Assembly: GCF_002208135.1 (NCBI RefSeq)
Contig: NZ_CP021647.1
Location: forward strand, 685,501 to 749,500
Source: Pseudoalteromonas piscicida
Lineage (GTDB): Bacteria > Pseudomonadota > Gammaproteobacteria > Enterobacterales > Alteromonadaceae
Length of the DNA: 64,000 bases
Direction: 5' to 3'
Part shown: positions 44,360 through 54,058 of the stretch, piece after piece
Layout: every line of letters starts with the position of its first letter
Numbering within the stretch: the first letter of the stretch is position 1
Program-made: the position numbers and the translations under genes
The notes under the pieces: generated by a model
The model's input: only the letters and a program-made list of their open reading frames with translations
Told to the model about the DNA's origin: nothing
Database searches by the model: none

Positions 44360-46888
44360 ATGAGCAACAATACATCTCGTTATAACAAACATCTTATTGC
44401 GCTTGCTATCAGTGGCGCGTTATTGGGTTCGCAAGCCGCGCTTGCACAAACAAAAGCACAAGACGCTCAAGTAAATACAGAAAAAAAGAAACTACTCGAC
44501 CTTGAGCGAATTGTCGTCACTGGCAGCGGTGGGCGTGGCCAAACTAAGTTGGAATCATCAGTCTCAATTACCACCTTAAATGCCGAACAGTTGGCGCGAG
44601 AAGCACCGCTAGGTACGGCGGATCTACTGGAAAGCGTGCCTGGCTTTTGGGTTGAAGATTCAGGTGGTGAAACCAACAATAATGTTGCGCCTAGAGGACT
44701 ACGTGGCGGTGAAGGTTTCCGTTATATCGGTGTTGAAGAAGACGGGCTACCTGTTGTGTACGACGGCGTTTGGGTTGATTTTTATCAGCGTCAAGATATC
44801 ACGATTGAACATATGGAAGCGGTTCGTGGGGGCACCTCAGGCCTACTGACCACCAATGGCCCTGCGGCGTTAGTAAACTTTATTACCCGCAAACCGGATG
44901 ACATTGAAGAAGCGACGATCCGCTTAACTGCTGCCGATTACGGCATGTATCGCGGCGAGTTCTTTTATGGCACACCCATTAGTGACAACTGGAAAATGTC
45001 GATCGGTGGCTCTTATCGTCGCTCGGATGGCGTGAGAGACACTGAGTTTACCGCAGATCACGGCGGCCAACTTCGACTCAATTTAGTGCGTGAGTTCGAA
45101 AAAGGCCAACTCACGCTGTCTGCCAAACACCTTAATGACCATACCACTTTCTTTGTGCCTATTCCGCTTAGAGATCAAAGCGACCCTAAAGGCATTGCTG
45201 GTGTTGACCCACAGCATGGCACCCTAATTGGTAATGGTCAGCGCTTTTTACACTATTTACAGCCTGATGGCGGCTATAAAACACGAGACCTTAAAGATGG
45301 GCAGCATACCAAGTTTAGTACGCTAGGCTATCACTTAGATTGGGAGTTAAGCGACCGTTGGCTGCTAAATACAGCTGGCCGTTACTCACAGTTTGAAAAC
45401 GACATGTATATTTTGCTTAACTTCGATAACTCGACGCTCGTCAATGCCAATACCCGACTTGGGCAGCAAGATGTGCAAAATATGCTGGACCAGTTTGCCA
45501 GTGATGGCGCCGTTGCCGCACGGTATCGATACGTCGATAGTGGTGAAATACTGACAGATGTCAGCAATTTAAACGGAAACGGCTTAGTCACCACAAGCTA
45601 CCCGCTTTATTCGCGCTATGATGCCGAGCAGTTTGTTAACAAGCTCAATTTTACCTATGAAGGTGATCAGCACACGCTGACCATAGGGTGGTTATTTGCC
45701 TATGTAGATGCGGACTCCTTGCCAGTTGATAAATGGGAATCGCAGTTTTTAACGGAAGTAAAAGACAATGCTCGATTACTCGATATTGTTGCAGTTAACA
45801 GCAATCAGCAAGTGGTTGGTCAACTAACTGACCACGGCTCAACGGGTTATGCTCCTGGTTGGGGTCAGGCAACCGCTTTTGGTACCAGTACTTCCAACTC
45901 TTTATTTATCAATGAGCAATACCAAGCAACCGATAACCTTCGTATTGACGGTGGGATTCGGGTTGAGTGGTTGGAGCTGGATAGCACAGCCTCTGCGACC
46001 ACATTTGCCCAGCCTGTTGCTGGCGCTTTTGACAGCGCTGGTAATGACATAGATAACAATCTTGCCAACAATTACGTCGACATCCCGTCAAACAATTTCT
46101 TATCGAAAACACGTAGCGAAACCGAAACTGCATGGACGGTGGGATTCAACTATACCTTCTCGGATGATGTGTCAGTATTTGGTCGTTATGCCGACGCCTT
46201 TGAAATGCCAAGGTTAATGAGCTTTGGTCAGAATATTCACTCAGGGGTTGATGCTGACTTTAATGACAGCGTTAATTTAATCTTTAGCGAATTGGGTACT
46301 CGCTATGCTGGCGATTCAATTGGCGCATCACTGACCTTGTTTAGAACTAAATTTAATGACTTAGTGGAACGTAATTTTACCGGCAGCGATGGTGAGGTGG
46401 CGAATCAAACCATAGACACAGTTACCGATGGTCTTGAGTTTGAAACAGTGTGGCAGGCACACGACAATTTACAGCTTGAGTTGACTGGCGTGTTGCAAAA
46501 CCCAAAAATGGAAGGATTTACTGGGGCATTTGCACATTGGGAAGGCAAGCAAGTGAAGCGCACACCCAAAGTGCAGCTTAGGTTAACGCCAACCTACTAC
46601 TTTGACGATGGTGATATCTATTTAACCATTCACCACTTAGGAGAGCGTTACTCAGACGGTGAGAATAAGTTTGAGCTCCCTGCCTACACCACAATCGATA
46701 TGGGGGTGAATTATCGCTTTACCGACGCGGTTGCACTGCATGTGAAAGCGACAAATATCAGTGATGAACTTGGGTTAACCGAAGGAAACCCGCGTGCCAT
46801 CAACGATGTTCAAGCAGGATACGACTATTACTATGCTCGGCCGATCTTAGGACGCACCATCAGCGCATCGCTGACGCTTAATTTTTAG
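44360..46888 (+). CDS. TonB-dependent receptor of the GlcNAc-glycan locus (no STN domain)
   Basis: 842 residues from ATG 44360 (AAGGGAATACC). Signal peptide ends AALA|QT (about 33). TonB box LERIVVTGSGG, plug with GFWVEDSGGETNNNVAPRGLRGGEGFR and RGGTSGLLTTNGPAALVNF. The barrel ends ASLTLNF. The plug signature is shared almost word for word with the receptor at 54059, so the two are paralogues that probably recognise related ligands. It lacks the N-terminal STN domain and so is a plain transporter. Located directly upstream of two GH20 enzyme genes. Confidence 0.9.
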   Translation: MSNNTSRYNKHLIALAISGALLGSQAALAQTKAQDAQVNTEKKKLLDLERIVVTGSGGRGQTKLESSVSITTLNAEQLAREAPLGTADLLESVPGFWVEDSGGETNNNVAPRGLRGGEGFRYIGVEEDGLPVVYDGVWVDFYQRQDITIEHMEAVRGGTSGLLTTNGPAALVNFITRKPDDIEEATIRLTAADYGMYRGEFFYGTPISDNWKMSIGGSYRRSDGVRDTEFTADHGGQLRLNLVREFEKGQLTLSAKHLNDHTTFFVPIPLRDQSDPKGIAGVDPQHGTLIGNGQRFLHYLQPDGGYKTRDLKDGQHTKFSTLGYHLDWELSDRWLLNTAGRYSQFENDMYILLNFDNSTLVNANTRLGQQDVQNMLDQFASDGAVAARYRYVDSGEILTDVSNLNGNGLVTTSYPLYSRYDAEQFVNKLNFTYEGDQHTLTIGWLFAYVDADSLPVDKWESQFLTEVKDNARLLDIVAVNSNQQVVGQLTDHGSTGYAPGWGQATAFGTSTSNSLFINEQYQATDNLRIDGGIRVEWLELDSTASATTFAQPVAGAFDSAGNDIDNNLANNYVDIPSNNFLSKTRSETETAWTVGFNYTFSDDVSVFGRYADAFEMPRLMSFGQNIHSGVDADFNDSVNLIFSELGTRYAGDSIGASLTLFRTKFNDLVERNFTGSDGEVANQTIDTVTDGLEFETVWQAHDNLQLELTGVLQNPKMEGFTGAFAHWEGKQVKRTPKVQLRLTPTYYFDDGDIYLTIHHLGERYSDGENKFELPAYTTIDMGVNYRFTDAVALHVKATNISDELGLTEGNPRAINDVQAGYDYYYARPILGRTISASLTLNF

Positions 46889-47058
46889 GGCCTAATGTTC
46901 TTTTAAGTTTGTTTTTGCAGCAGTTTGATTGGTATTTATACAAGTCGAGCGTCGCGACCAAAACTCACTCAGGGGAACAAAAATTAAATAGCAAAGGTCA
47001 TTAGACCCTGTCTTTCCCTTGCTAATCTGCACACTGCCCAGTGCTAATTAGTTCACTC
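46889..47058 (+). promoter_or_regulatory. Structured leader of the first GH20 gene
   Basis: Contains a TAGCAAAGG/CCCTTGCTA hairpin (46989-46997 with 47016-47024) upstream of the terminator at 47059. The GH20 start codon is only 17 bases after that terminator, so a GH20 promoter must lie in or upstream of this leader. Confidence 0.4.
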
Positions 47059-47083
47059 AAGCCCGCTACAAGCGGGCTTTTCT
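47059..47083 (+). terminator. Intrinsic terminator directly before the GH20 start
   Basis: AAGCCCGCT/AGCGGGCTT, 9-bp stem, ACA loop, then TTCTC. The RBS AGGAAG follows at 47085. It ends the receptor transcript, or acts as an attenuator of the GH20 gene. Confidence 0.75.
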
Positions 47084-47096
47084 CAGGAAGTTATTT

Positions 47097-49382
47097 ATGA
47101 ACCAGAGTGTCTTTTATACGTTTTTGCAAAGCAGTTTATTGCTGTTTTCTTTGTTGCTCACACCACTTTGTGCAGCGCTACAGATCACCCCAAAACCGGT
47201 GAGTGCTAGTTTTGGTAACGGTCACTTTAACCTTACCCATGACAGTAAAATTACCTTTAACCAGCAGCAAGCTCAAAGCGTTGCGCAGCAATTAGCGATC
47301 TTTTTGCGCTCGCCTACGGGCTATCAGTTGCCAGTGTCTCAGGCTGATAATACAACTAAAAATAGTATTGCTTTTAAGATTGTCGATGCAGCGTTATCTC
47401 AAGAGGGATACACGCTGAGCGTGACACCTGAAGGGGTTGAAATACGAGCGAATACTACGACCGGATTATTTTGGGGGATGCAGTCGCTGCGACAATTACT
47501 CCCTGCAGAGATTGAGTCGCGTATGCCCATCAATCAGGCGAGTTGGGCAATACCTGCGGTAGAAATAAAAGATCAGCCCAGATTCTCATACCGTGGCATG
47601 CATTTAGATGTGAGTCGGCACTTTTTCGATGTGGCTTTTGTGAAGCGTTATATCGATTGGCTGGCGATGCATAAATTCAATGTCTTCCAGTGGCACCTAA
47701 CCGATGATCAAGGCTGGCGAATTGCCATTGATGCGTACCCTAGACTAACCGAAATTGGGGCAACGCGGCCTCATACCGTGGTTGGTCATACCTATGATTA
47801 TCAACCATTGTTTGATAATAAAACGGTGTCGGGCTTTTATACCAAGGCGCAAATTAAGGAAGTGATTGAGTATGCGCAGGCGCGACATATTGAAGTGATC
47901 CCTGAAATTGATATTCCGGGGCATAGCAGTGCGATGCTTGCCGCATATCCAGAGTTATCTTGTCACCAGCGAGCAGTAAAGGTACAGCCGCAGTTTGGTA
48001 TTTTTGAAGATGTGCTATGCCCCCGTGAAGACGTGTTTGCTTTTCTTGGTGTTGTATACAAAGAGGTTGCCGAGCTATTTCCAAGCCAATATATTCATAT
48101 TGGTGGCGATGAGGTGATAAAAAAACAGTGGTTAGAAAGTCCCGAGGTGAAAAAGTTGATGCAACAGCATCAGTTAACCACACCTGAGCAAGTGCAAAGC
48201 TATTTTATTAAACGGGTCGCCAAAATCGTCCAAAATCTTGGCAATACGGTGATTGGTTGGGATGAAATATTAGAAGGAGGGGTAGCGGATGACGCCGTGA
48301 TTATGTCTTGGCGGGGCACGGAAGGAGGCATTCAAGCTGCAAAAATGGGTCATCAGGTGATCATGAGCCCTTATCAATATATTTATTTTGATGCCTATCA
48401 ATCGCGCAATCTTGACGAGCCCAAAGCCATCCATGGGCTTTCAAGTCTAAAAAACGTTTATCAATATGAGCCACAACCCAGCCACTTAACCGCTGAGCAA
48501 CAAGCCTTTATAATTGGTGCGCAAGGGGCACTTTGGACTGAATATATAAAAACGCCTCGTCATGCTGAGTATATGCTGTTTCCGCGCTTGAGTGCGCTGG
48601 CCGAAACATTGTGGTCGGATAAAACACAAAAGTCGTGGTCTGATTACAGCCAATATCGTTTACCCGCGCTTTTAAAACGCTACCAGCAGATGCACCTCAA
48701 TACCGCTTATAGTAGCCATAAGCCTATTATTTCAAGTGAGATTAATGGGCAGCAGCTCATCGCCACCATTACCTCTGAAATTGCCAACACGGCTATTTAC
48801 TATACCTTAGACGGCAGCGAGCCAACGCTACAATCCCAGCAATATCAAAAGCCGCTAGTGATAACTGACGAAACGCAGCTTCGCGCCCGCAGTTATGTAA
48901 GCGATCTAGGGCAACTGGTAGGCGATGCGCGTTTAACGCTTTCGCCTCATTTAGCGCTTGGAAAAGAGATAACGCTTGCTTCGCTAGCCGCCGAAGGCTC
49001 TGCGACTAAGCTGCAGGATGGTCAATTTGCCTATGATCAATTTTACAGCGTTGATGATTATGCGATTTTTTACGATACTGATCTTGAGGCGGTTATTGAC
49101 TTGGATGCGTCAACGCAAGTGCAGCAGGTTAAGCTGGGCTTTGACAGCGGGCGACATAGACAACTGCACCCGCCAACACATATTCAAGTACTGGGTTCAA
49201 GTGATAAACAACAGTGGCAAACGTTAGCTGAGGTTAATAATCCGCGTGGGCCCATGTCGGTGTTGTCGTTTGCTCCTGTAAGTGTGCGCTTTTTAAAGGT
49301 GGTGGCCGTTAATAGTAAGCAATCTGACGATATCCAGATCCCCAAACTTCCGCTGTATATCGATGAAATAGCGGTATATTAA
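47097..49382 (+). CDS. Secreted GH20 beta-N-acetylhexosaminidase, 761 aa
   Basis: Signal peptide ends LCAA (about 27). Residues 30-150 are the GH20b alpha/beta domain, 155-500 the TIM-barrel: RGMHLDVSRHF, HKFNVFQWHLTDDQGWRI, VIPEIDIPGHSSAML, catalytic pair HIGGDEV (Asp338-Glu339), VIGWDEI, MSWRG and GALWTEYI. A CHB_HEX_C-type beta domain (ITSEIANTAIYYTLDGSEPT, about 555-620) and an F5/8C-like sandwich (about 640-760) follow; the latter could bind carbohydrate. Hydrolyses terminal non-reducing GlcNAc/GalNAc from oligosaccharides. Confidence 0.94.
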   Translation: MNQSVFYTFLQSSLLLFSLLLTPLCAALQITPKPVSASFGNGHFNLTHDSKITFNQQQAQSVAQQLAIFLRSPTGYQLPVSQADNTTKNSIAFKIVDAALSQEGYTLSVTPEGVEIRANTTTGLFWGMQSLRQLLPAEIESRMPINQASWAIPAVEIKDQPRFSYRGMHLDVSRHFFDVAFVKRYIDWLAMHKFNVFQWHLTDDQGWRIAIDAYPRLTEIGATRPHTVVGHTYDYQPLFDNKTVSGFYTKAQIKEVIEYAQARHIEVIPEIDIPGHSSAMLAAYPELSCHQRAVKVQPQFGIFEDVLCPREDVFAFLGVVYKEVAELFPSQYIHIGGDEVIKKQWLESPEVKKLMQQHQLTTPEQVQSYFIKRVAKIVQNLGNTVIGWDEILEGGVADDAVIMSWRGTEGGIQAAKMGHQVIMSPYQYIYFDAYQSRNLDEPKAIHGLSSLKNVYQYEPQPSHLTAEQQAFIIGAQGALWTEYIKTPRHAEYMLFPRLSALAETLWSDKTQKSWSDYSQYRLPALLKRYQQMHLNTAYSSHKPIISSEINGQQLIATITSEIANTAIYYTLDGSEPTLQSQQYQKPLVITDETQLRARSYVSDLGQLVGDARLTLSPHLALGKEITLASLAAEGSATKLQDGQFAYDQFYSVDDYAIFYDTDLEAVIDLDASTQVQQVKLGFDSGRHRQLHPPTHIQVLGSSDKQQWQTLAEVNNPRGPMSVLSFAPVSVRFLKVVAVNSKQSDDIQIPKLPLYIDEIAVY

Positions 49383-49390
49383 TCACACCA

Positions 49391-49404
49391 GCCCTAATTA
49401 GGGC
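49391..49404 (+). terminator. Short palindrome after the GH20 gene
   Basis: GCCCTAATTAGGGC, perfect 7+7 palindrome followed by ATTATTTA, 8 bases after the stop. Weak terminator at best. Confidence 0.5.
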
Positions 49405-49510
49405 ATTATTTACGATTCCATTCCCAACTTCCTCGGCTCAAACGTTTTAATAGATAGAGTGGCAGCAGTACGCGCTCTATCCGAACAATAACAATATTTT
49501 AGGAGCCAAC

Positions 49511-52255
49511 ATGTTTGCAAAAAAACAGATAATTACTGCCTCACTGTCAGGCTTAGCCTTGTTGACTGCGAGCCACTATAGCGTCGCACATCCTCACCCA
49601 GATAACTTAGCATTACGCTGGCAAGTCGTGGATCATGGCATTGGAGAGAATATCTTTCTTGGCAGTCTGACGATTACTAATAATGGTCTTGAACCGTTGG
49701 GTGAGTCTGGCTGGGCGCTTTATTTTAGCTCGGTAAGGCCGCCTGCAAGCGTACTACCAGACTCAGATCCAAATGGTCAGTATGCGCGCCAGCATATCGC
49801 CGCGCAGAATCTAAGTTTAGAAAATGCCGATGACGCAAAAAGTGGTGATTACTTTGTACTTAAGCCCACAGCGGGTTTTGCCCCCATTCAATCGGGTGAG
49901 TCTCGTACTATTGAAATCGTTGCACAGTATTGGCAAATGCTGAAAAACGACTCACCGTCGGGTTTTCACATTAGCTACAATAACCAAGCGCCTCAAGCTG
50001 TGCTGGTGGACGTGATGATGGACCCAAGCGATCCAAAACAAACAAAGCAAGCGGTTAACGATAATATGCCGGTGCAAACGTCCGCCATCCGATTCGCCGA
50101 AAACAGCGCGACGCACATGGCATTGCCGCTGAAAAACCGCTTGGTTCCGCAGCCCCATTCAGTGGTCACTCCGAATGATGAATTTTTAACTTTGATGAGC
50201 CAATTAACCAGTATTTCAGCGCCGGCTTCACTGGCTAAAGAAGCCACCTTCTTACAAACTGCACTGCGCGATATTCTGAGCGGCACATTTGCGATTAATA
50301 GCACGGTGCAAAATGGCCCGAACCTTATCAAGTTGCAGCTAGACCCAAATCTCGATACCAATCAAGACAATCAGCCGGACGCAAGTGGTTATCAGCTTGA
50401 AGTCGATGCATTCGCGGGGATCACCATTACCGGAAGTGACGCCCAAGGGGTGTTTTATGGTATTCAGACACTTCGTCAAATGCTCCCCACCACTGTGTAT
50501 AAAACGGCTAAAAACTCAGCCACTTTGTCCGACAATGCCGTACTACCCGCTAGCACCATTTTGGATGCACCACGGTTTGAATATCGAGGCATGATGCTGG
50601 ATGTGTCGCGCAATTTCCAAAGCAAAGAAACGGTATTTAAGTTGTTGGACTTGATGGCATTTTACAAGTTAAACAAGTTCGAAATTAACCTTGCCAACGA
50701 TGAAGGTTGGCGACTAGAAATTCCTGGTATTCCTGAACTCACGGAGTTTGGGGCAAAGCGGGGATATGACCTGAGCGAAAGTACGATGCTGCATACTTTT
50801 ATGGGAGCTGCCAATGGTTTTGCGCCAGGAGATGGGATTGAAAATAAACCCACGGATGAAACAGCAGCAAACTTAGGCACCGCGCCTAGTTATCAAGGCT
50901 TTGAAATTGCTCAGCAAAACTTTCTCGGTAAAGGCTGGGGCTACTACACGGTGAATGATTTTAAAGAAATTCTTCAGTATGCCGCTGACCGTCATATCGA
51001 TGTGATCATCGAATATGACTTTCCAGCCCATGCGCGTGCAGCAATCAAAGCGATGGAATATCGCTACAACAAATACAAAGATAGCGACCCAGTTGAAGCA
51101 AATCGTTTTAGGTTGATTGATCCGCTCGACCAGTCGCAGTATTACACCCCACAATTTTATACCGACAATTTTGTGAACCCAGCGCTTGAGAGCACCTTTA
51201 CTTTCCTCAACCATGTAGTGAAAGAAACACGCGCCATTTATGATGCTGTGCCCGATGCGACACTGACTCGGCTACATGGCGGTGGTGACGAGCTACCACA
51301 TTTAGGCCCGAATGAATGGTGGGCGCAATCTCCAGCGGTCGGTCAAAACCCAGCTACGGCGGGCAAAACCGATGCAGAGCTGTTTGACTACTTCTTTTTA
51401 CGCTGGAAGCAGATAGTCAATCAGCATGGTTTTGATATGGCAACCTGGGGCGATGTGTTATCGCACAATGGTACGGGTAATGTAAGTTACGGTGAGATAT
51501 TCCCCGTGTTTTGGAATAACGTGTGGGGTTGGGGCAATGAGCATCAGGCCTACAAGTTTGCTAACCAAGGTCACAAAGTGGTGCTGGCCCATGCGACAAA
51601 CTTGTATCTTGACCTTGCATATAACAAGCATCCGGATGAAATAGGCTATCACTGGGCAGGTTACACAGATACCAAAAAGGCGTTTGAATATCGTCCGTTT
51701 AATATTTACGCTAATGCGGAGCGTGACAAGCTGGGCAATCCAGTGCCGTTGAACCCAAAATGGGTGTTACTGAGCGAAGCGGGTAAACAAAATGTTCAAG
51801 GTATTCAGGCGCAACTATTTGGCGAAAACCAAAAGTCACCAGAAATTCTTGATTACATGACTTTCCCGAAATTACTGGGTGCCGCTGAGCGTGCATGGGT
51901 GCAAGATATGCCAGCGCAAGGCGCAGCGACTACCGAGGCTTGGCACACCTTTACCAACACTTTAGGACAATACGCTCTACCACTATTGGACTATTACCAA
52001 GTGGTCGATATTAATGCTCAAATACCACAGCAGGTAGGGGTAAATTATCGTATTCCATTACCTGGAGGCGCGATTGAAGGTGGTAAGTTAATTGTCAATA
52101 CCCGGTTTGTTGGCATGGCTACGGAGTATTCGGTTGACCAAGGCGTAACATGGCAGCGCTATGAAGGGCCTGTGACATTGACCGCGTCATCTAAAGTACA
52201 ACTCAGAACGGTGAGTGATTCGGGCAAAGTAAGCCGAGTCGCAACGGTTAATTAA
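49511..52255 (+). CDS. Secreted GH20 chitobiase-type N-acetylglucosaminidase, 914 aa
   Basis: TTAGGAGCCAAC before the ATG; signal ends SVAHP (about 26). Domain order follows Serratia/Vibrio chitobiase: CHB_HEX carbohydrate-binding domain (about 30-190, DNLALRWQVVDHG..., SGWALYFSS), GH20b (195-330), GH20 catalytic barrel (RGMMLDVSRNF; FEINLANDEGWRLEIPGIPELTEFGAKR; LHGGGDEL with Asp593-Glu594; ATWGDV; GIQAQLFGEN) and a C-terminal Ig-like CHB_HEX_C. These release GlcNAc from chitobiose and chitooligosaccharides. Separated by about 130 bases from the other GH20 gene. Confidence 0.95.
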   Translation: MFAKKQIITASLSGLALLTASHYSVAHPHPDNLALRWQVVDHGIGENIFLGSLTITNNGLEPLGESGWALYFSSVRPPASVLPDSDPNGQYARQHIAAQNLSLENADDAKSGDYFVLKPTAGFAPIQSGESRTIEIVAQYWQMLKNDSPSGFHISYNNQAPQAVLVDVMMDPSDPKQTKQAVNDNMPVQTSAIRFAENSATHMALPLKNRLVPQPHSVVTPNDEFLTLMSQLTSISAPASLAKEATFLQTALRDILSGTFAINSTVQNGPNLIKLQLDPNLDTNQDNQPDASGYQLEVDAFAGITITGSDAQGVFYGIQTLRQMLPTTVYKTAKNSATLSDNAVLPASTILDAPRFEYRGMMLDVSRNFQSKETVFKLLDLMAFYKLNKFEINLANDEGWRLEIPGIPELTEFGAKRGYDLSESTMLHTFMGAANGFAPGDGIENKPTDETAANLGTAPSYQGFEIAQQNFLGKGWGYYTVNDFKEILQYAADRHIDVIIEYDFPAHARAAIKAMEYRYNKYKDSDPVEANRFRLIDPLDQSQYYTPQFYTDNFVNPALESTFTFLNHVVKETRAIYDAVPDATLTRLHGGGDELPHLGPNEWWAQSPAVGQNPATAGKTDAELFDYFFLRWKQIVNQHGFDMATWGDVLSHNGTGNVSYGEIFPVFWNNVWGWGNEHQAYKFANQGHKVVLAHATNLYLDLAYNKHPDEIGYHWAGYTDTKKAFEYRPFNIYANAERDKLGNPVPLNPKWVLLSEAGKQNVQGIQAQLFGENQKSPEILDYMTFPKLLGAAERAWVQDMPAQGAATTEAWHTFTNTLGQYALPLLDYYQVVDINAQIPQQVGVNYRIPLPGGAIEGGKLIVNTRFVGMATEYSVDQGVTWQRYEGPVTLTASSKVQLRTVSDSGKVSRVATVN

Positions 52256-52341
52256 GCAAATTGGTTTAAGCAACGCCAGCGAACCTACTATTTATGGGTT
52301 CGCTGCACGCTAACACAAATGGAAGAGTAGGATGCGTATAC

Positions 52342-52917
52342 ATGCCACCGTTATTATCTTTTAAGCGCAAAGCAGTCGATACCATTAAGGCCGCTGCAAA
52401 CGATGAACTTGCACGTCGCCAGCAAGTAGAGCAGCTGTTTTTAAAACAACAACAAAAGCTGATCCGCCATATTATGGGTAAAGGGTTAGACAAACGTGAG
52501 GCGGAAGACGTTGCCCAAGAGGCGTTTGTGAAGTTGCTTGGACTTGAGCAGGATAATGTCAGCAACTACATCGCCGCGTACTTGTATAAAATTGCAACCA
52601 ATTTGGCTATTGATAAGCTGCGGCGCAAAGCGCGTAGCCCGTTTGATGATCGTGAGCACGATAGCGATCAAATGCCACAGCCTTGTGCAAGTGCTAACCC
52701 TGAACAAAACCACCACAACCAAGAGCTACTTAAAGAAATGGAAAAGTCTCTCGCAAGCTTACCCGATAAATGTAGGCTGGCTTTTTTATTGTATAAAATA
52801 CGTGGTCAAAGCTATGAGGAGATAGCTTTGACCTTACAGATATCCCCAAGTATGGTAAGAAAATATGTATTACGTGCAGTTCGTCATTGCTACCAGCAGT
52901 TACAGCATGAGCTTTGA
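52342..52917 (+). CDS. FecI-type ECF sigma factor
   Basis: 191 residues from ATG 52342 (GTAGGATG upstream); in-frame starts from 52294 exist. Sigma region 2: KREAEDVAQEAFVKLLGL and YIAAYLYKIATNLAIDKLRRKAR (-10 recognition helix). Region 4: LPDKCRLAFLLYKIRGQSYEEIALTLQISPSMVRKYVLRAVRHC (helix-turn-helix). Of the FecI/iron-starvation subclass, normally controlled by a FecR anti-sigma. The fecR-like gene starts 24 bases after its stop. Predicted to drive the glycan locus, as ECF sigmas usually act on adjacent TonB-receptor genes. Confidence 0.92.
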   Translation: MPPLLSFKRKAVDTIKAAANDELARRQQVEQLFLKQQQKLIRHIMGKGLDKREAEDVAQEAFVKLLGLEQDNVSNYIAAYLYKIATNLAIDKLRRKARSPFDDREHDSDQMPQPCASANPEQNHHNQELLKEMEKSLASLPDKCRLAFLLYKIRGQSYEEIALTLQISPSMVRKYVLRAVRHCYQQLQHEL

Positions 52918-52940
52918 TCATGAGTGTTAAGGATATAAAC

Positions 52941-53984
52941 ATGACTCCATTATCTGACGATTTAGCAATAATTGAAGAACAAGCCGCTGATTGGTTATTA
53001 GTCTTAGACGAGCAGCAGATCTCACCTCATGACAGCACTCAATATCCACAGCCGCTTAACGCTTGGTTAGCTGAAAATCCACGACACAGTGATGTGTTCA
53101 ATAAAATGCTGGAGCTTTGGACGCTTTCAGCTCAACTTGACGATGACTATGTTACTCAGCAGCTTGCACAGCTAGATGCAGAAAATACCACGGCTGCAAC
53201 TGACATTAAGCCACAACCCAAGCGCCGCGCTCAGCCTTGGTATCTTGCGATTGCCGCTACTTTGCTGCTGGTTGGTTTGGTAACTTTGGTGGCACCGGAG
53301 CAGCCACTACAGCAAGCACCCGTTGCCAGTGCGAAGCCTGCACCAGTCGATACAGTGTACAGCGAGTTCTTTCAAACTAAGGTCAACGAGCATCGCACCA
53401 TTACGCTAGATGATAATAGTCAGGTTGATTTAGGGGCCAATAGCCAATTGGCTGTTCGCTACAGCAACACTTCAAGAGAACTACTGTTGTACCAAGGTGA
53501 GGCGCTGTTTAGCGTGAGTAAAGACAAGCAGCGACCGTTTATCGTGCGCTACCAAAACAGCCAAGTAGAGGCGCTAGGCACGGTGTTTAATGTTCGCGCC
53601 AATCCGGCTTCAATTAGAGTCGATGTGCTTGAGGGGCGTGTGGCTGTGACTCAGCAACAAGCAATTAAATTGACCCAAGGGCAAGCGGTAGAAGTCACGC
53701 AGCAAGGCGAAGTTACCCGTAGTAAAGCCCAAGGTGAAGCGTTGACCATGGCGTGGCAAAAAGGCTACTTAGTGTATCAAAACGCAGAGTTAGGTAATGT
53801 GCTTAATGATGTGTCACGATATAGCGAAATCAAAGTGAAATTAAGCGATCAACGCCTAGCAAAACTGACCTACAACGGCACCTTTTTAACCACTGAAATA
53901 GACGATTGGCTCAATAGTTTAGAAAAGATTTATCCGATCACCGTGATGCAAAAAGGCGAGGAGTACACCCTAATCGCAAATTAG
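52941..53984 (+). CDS. FecR-type transmembrane anti-sigma factor
   Basis: 347 residues. ATG 52941 has TTAAGGATATAAAC upstream and is chosen over TTG 52914 and ATG 52920. Cytoplasmic N-terminal sigma-binding region (AADWLLVLDE..., DUF4880-like), one membrane segment at about 100-117 (WYLAIAATLLLVGLVTLV), and a periplasmic FecR domain: VNEHRTITLDDNSQVDLGANSQLAVRYS, GEALFSVSKDKQRPFIV, VEALGTVFNVR, VLEGRVAV. The C-terminal part (about 265-345) would contact the STN domain of the receptor at 54059. Operon with the sigma factor. Confidence 0.92.
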   Translation: MTPLSDDLAIIEEQAADWLLVLDEQQISPHDSTQYPQPLNAWLAENPRHSDVFNKMLELWTLSAQLDDDYVTQQLAQLDAENTTAATDIKPQPKRRAQPWYLAIAATLLLVGLVTLVAPEQPLQQAPVASAKPAPVDTVYSEFFQTKVNEHRTITLDDNSQVDLGANSQLAVRYSNTSRELLLYQGEALFSVSKDKQRPFIVRYQNSQVEALGTVFNVRANPASIRVDVLEGRVAVTQQQAIKLTQGQAVEVTQQGEVTRSKAQGEALTMAWQKGYLVYQNAELGNVLNDVSRYSEIKVKLSDQRLAKLTYNGTFLTTEIDDWLNSLEKIYPITVMQKGEEYTLIAN

Positions 53985-54058
53985 CTAAAAGTGTCATAGC
54001 AAAGTCACAATATAAGTGGTACAAAGTTTATACAATAATAAATACATTGATTTAAACT

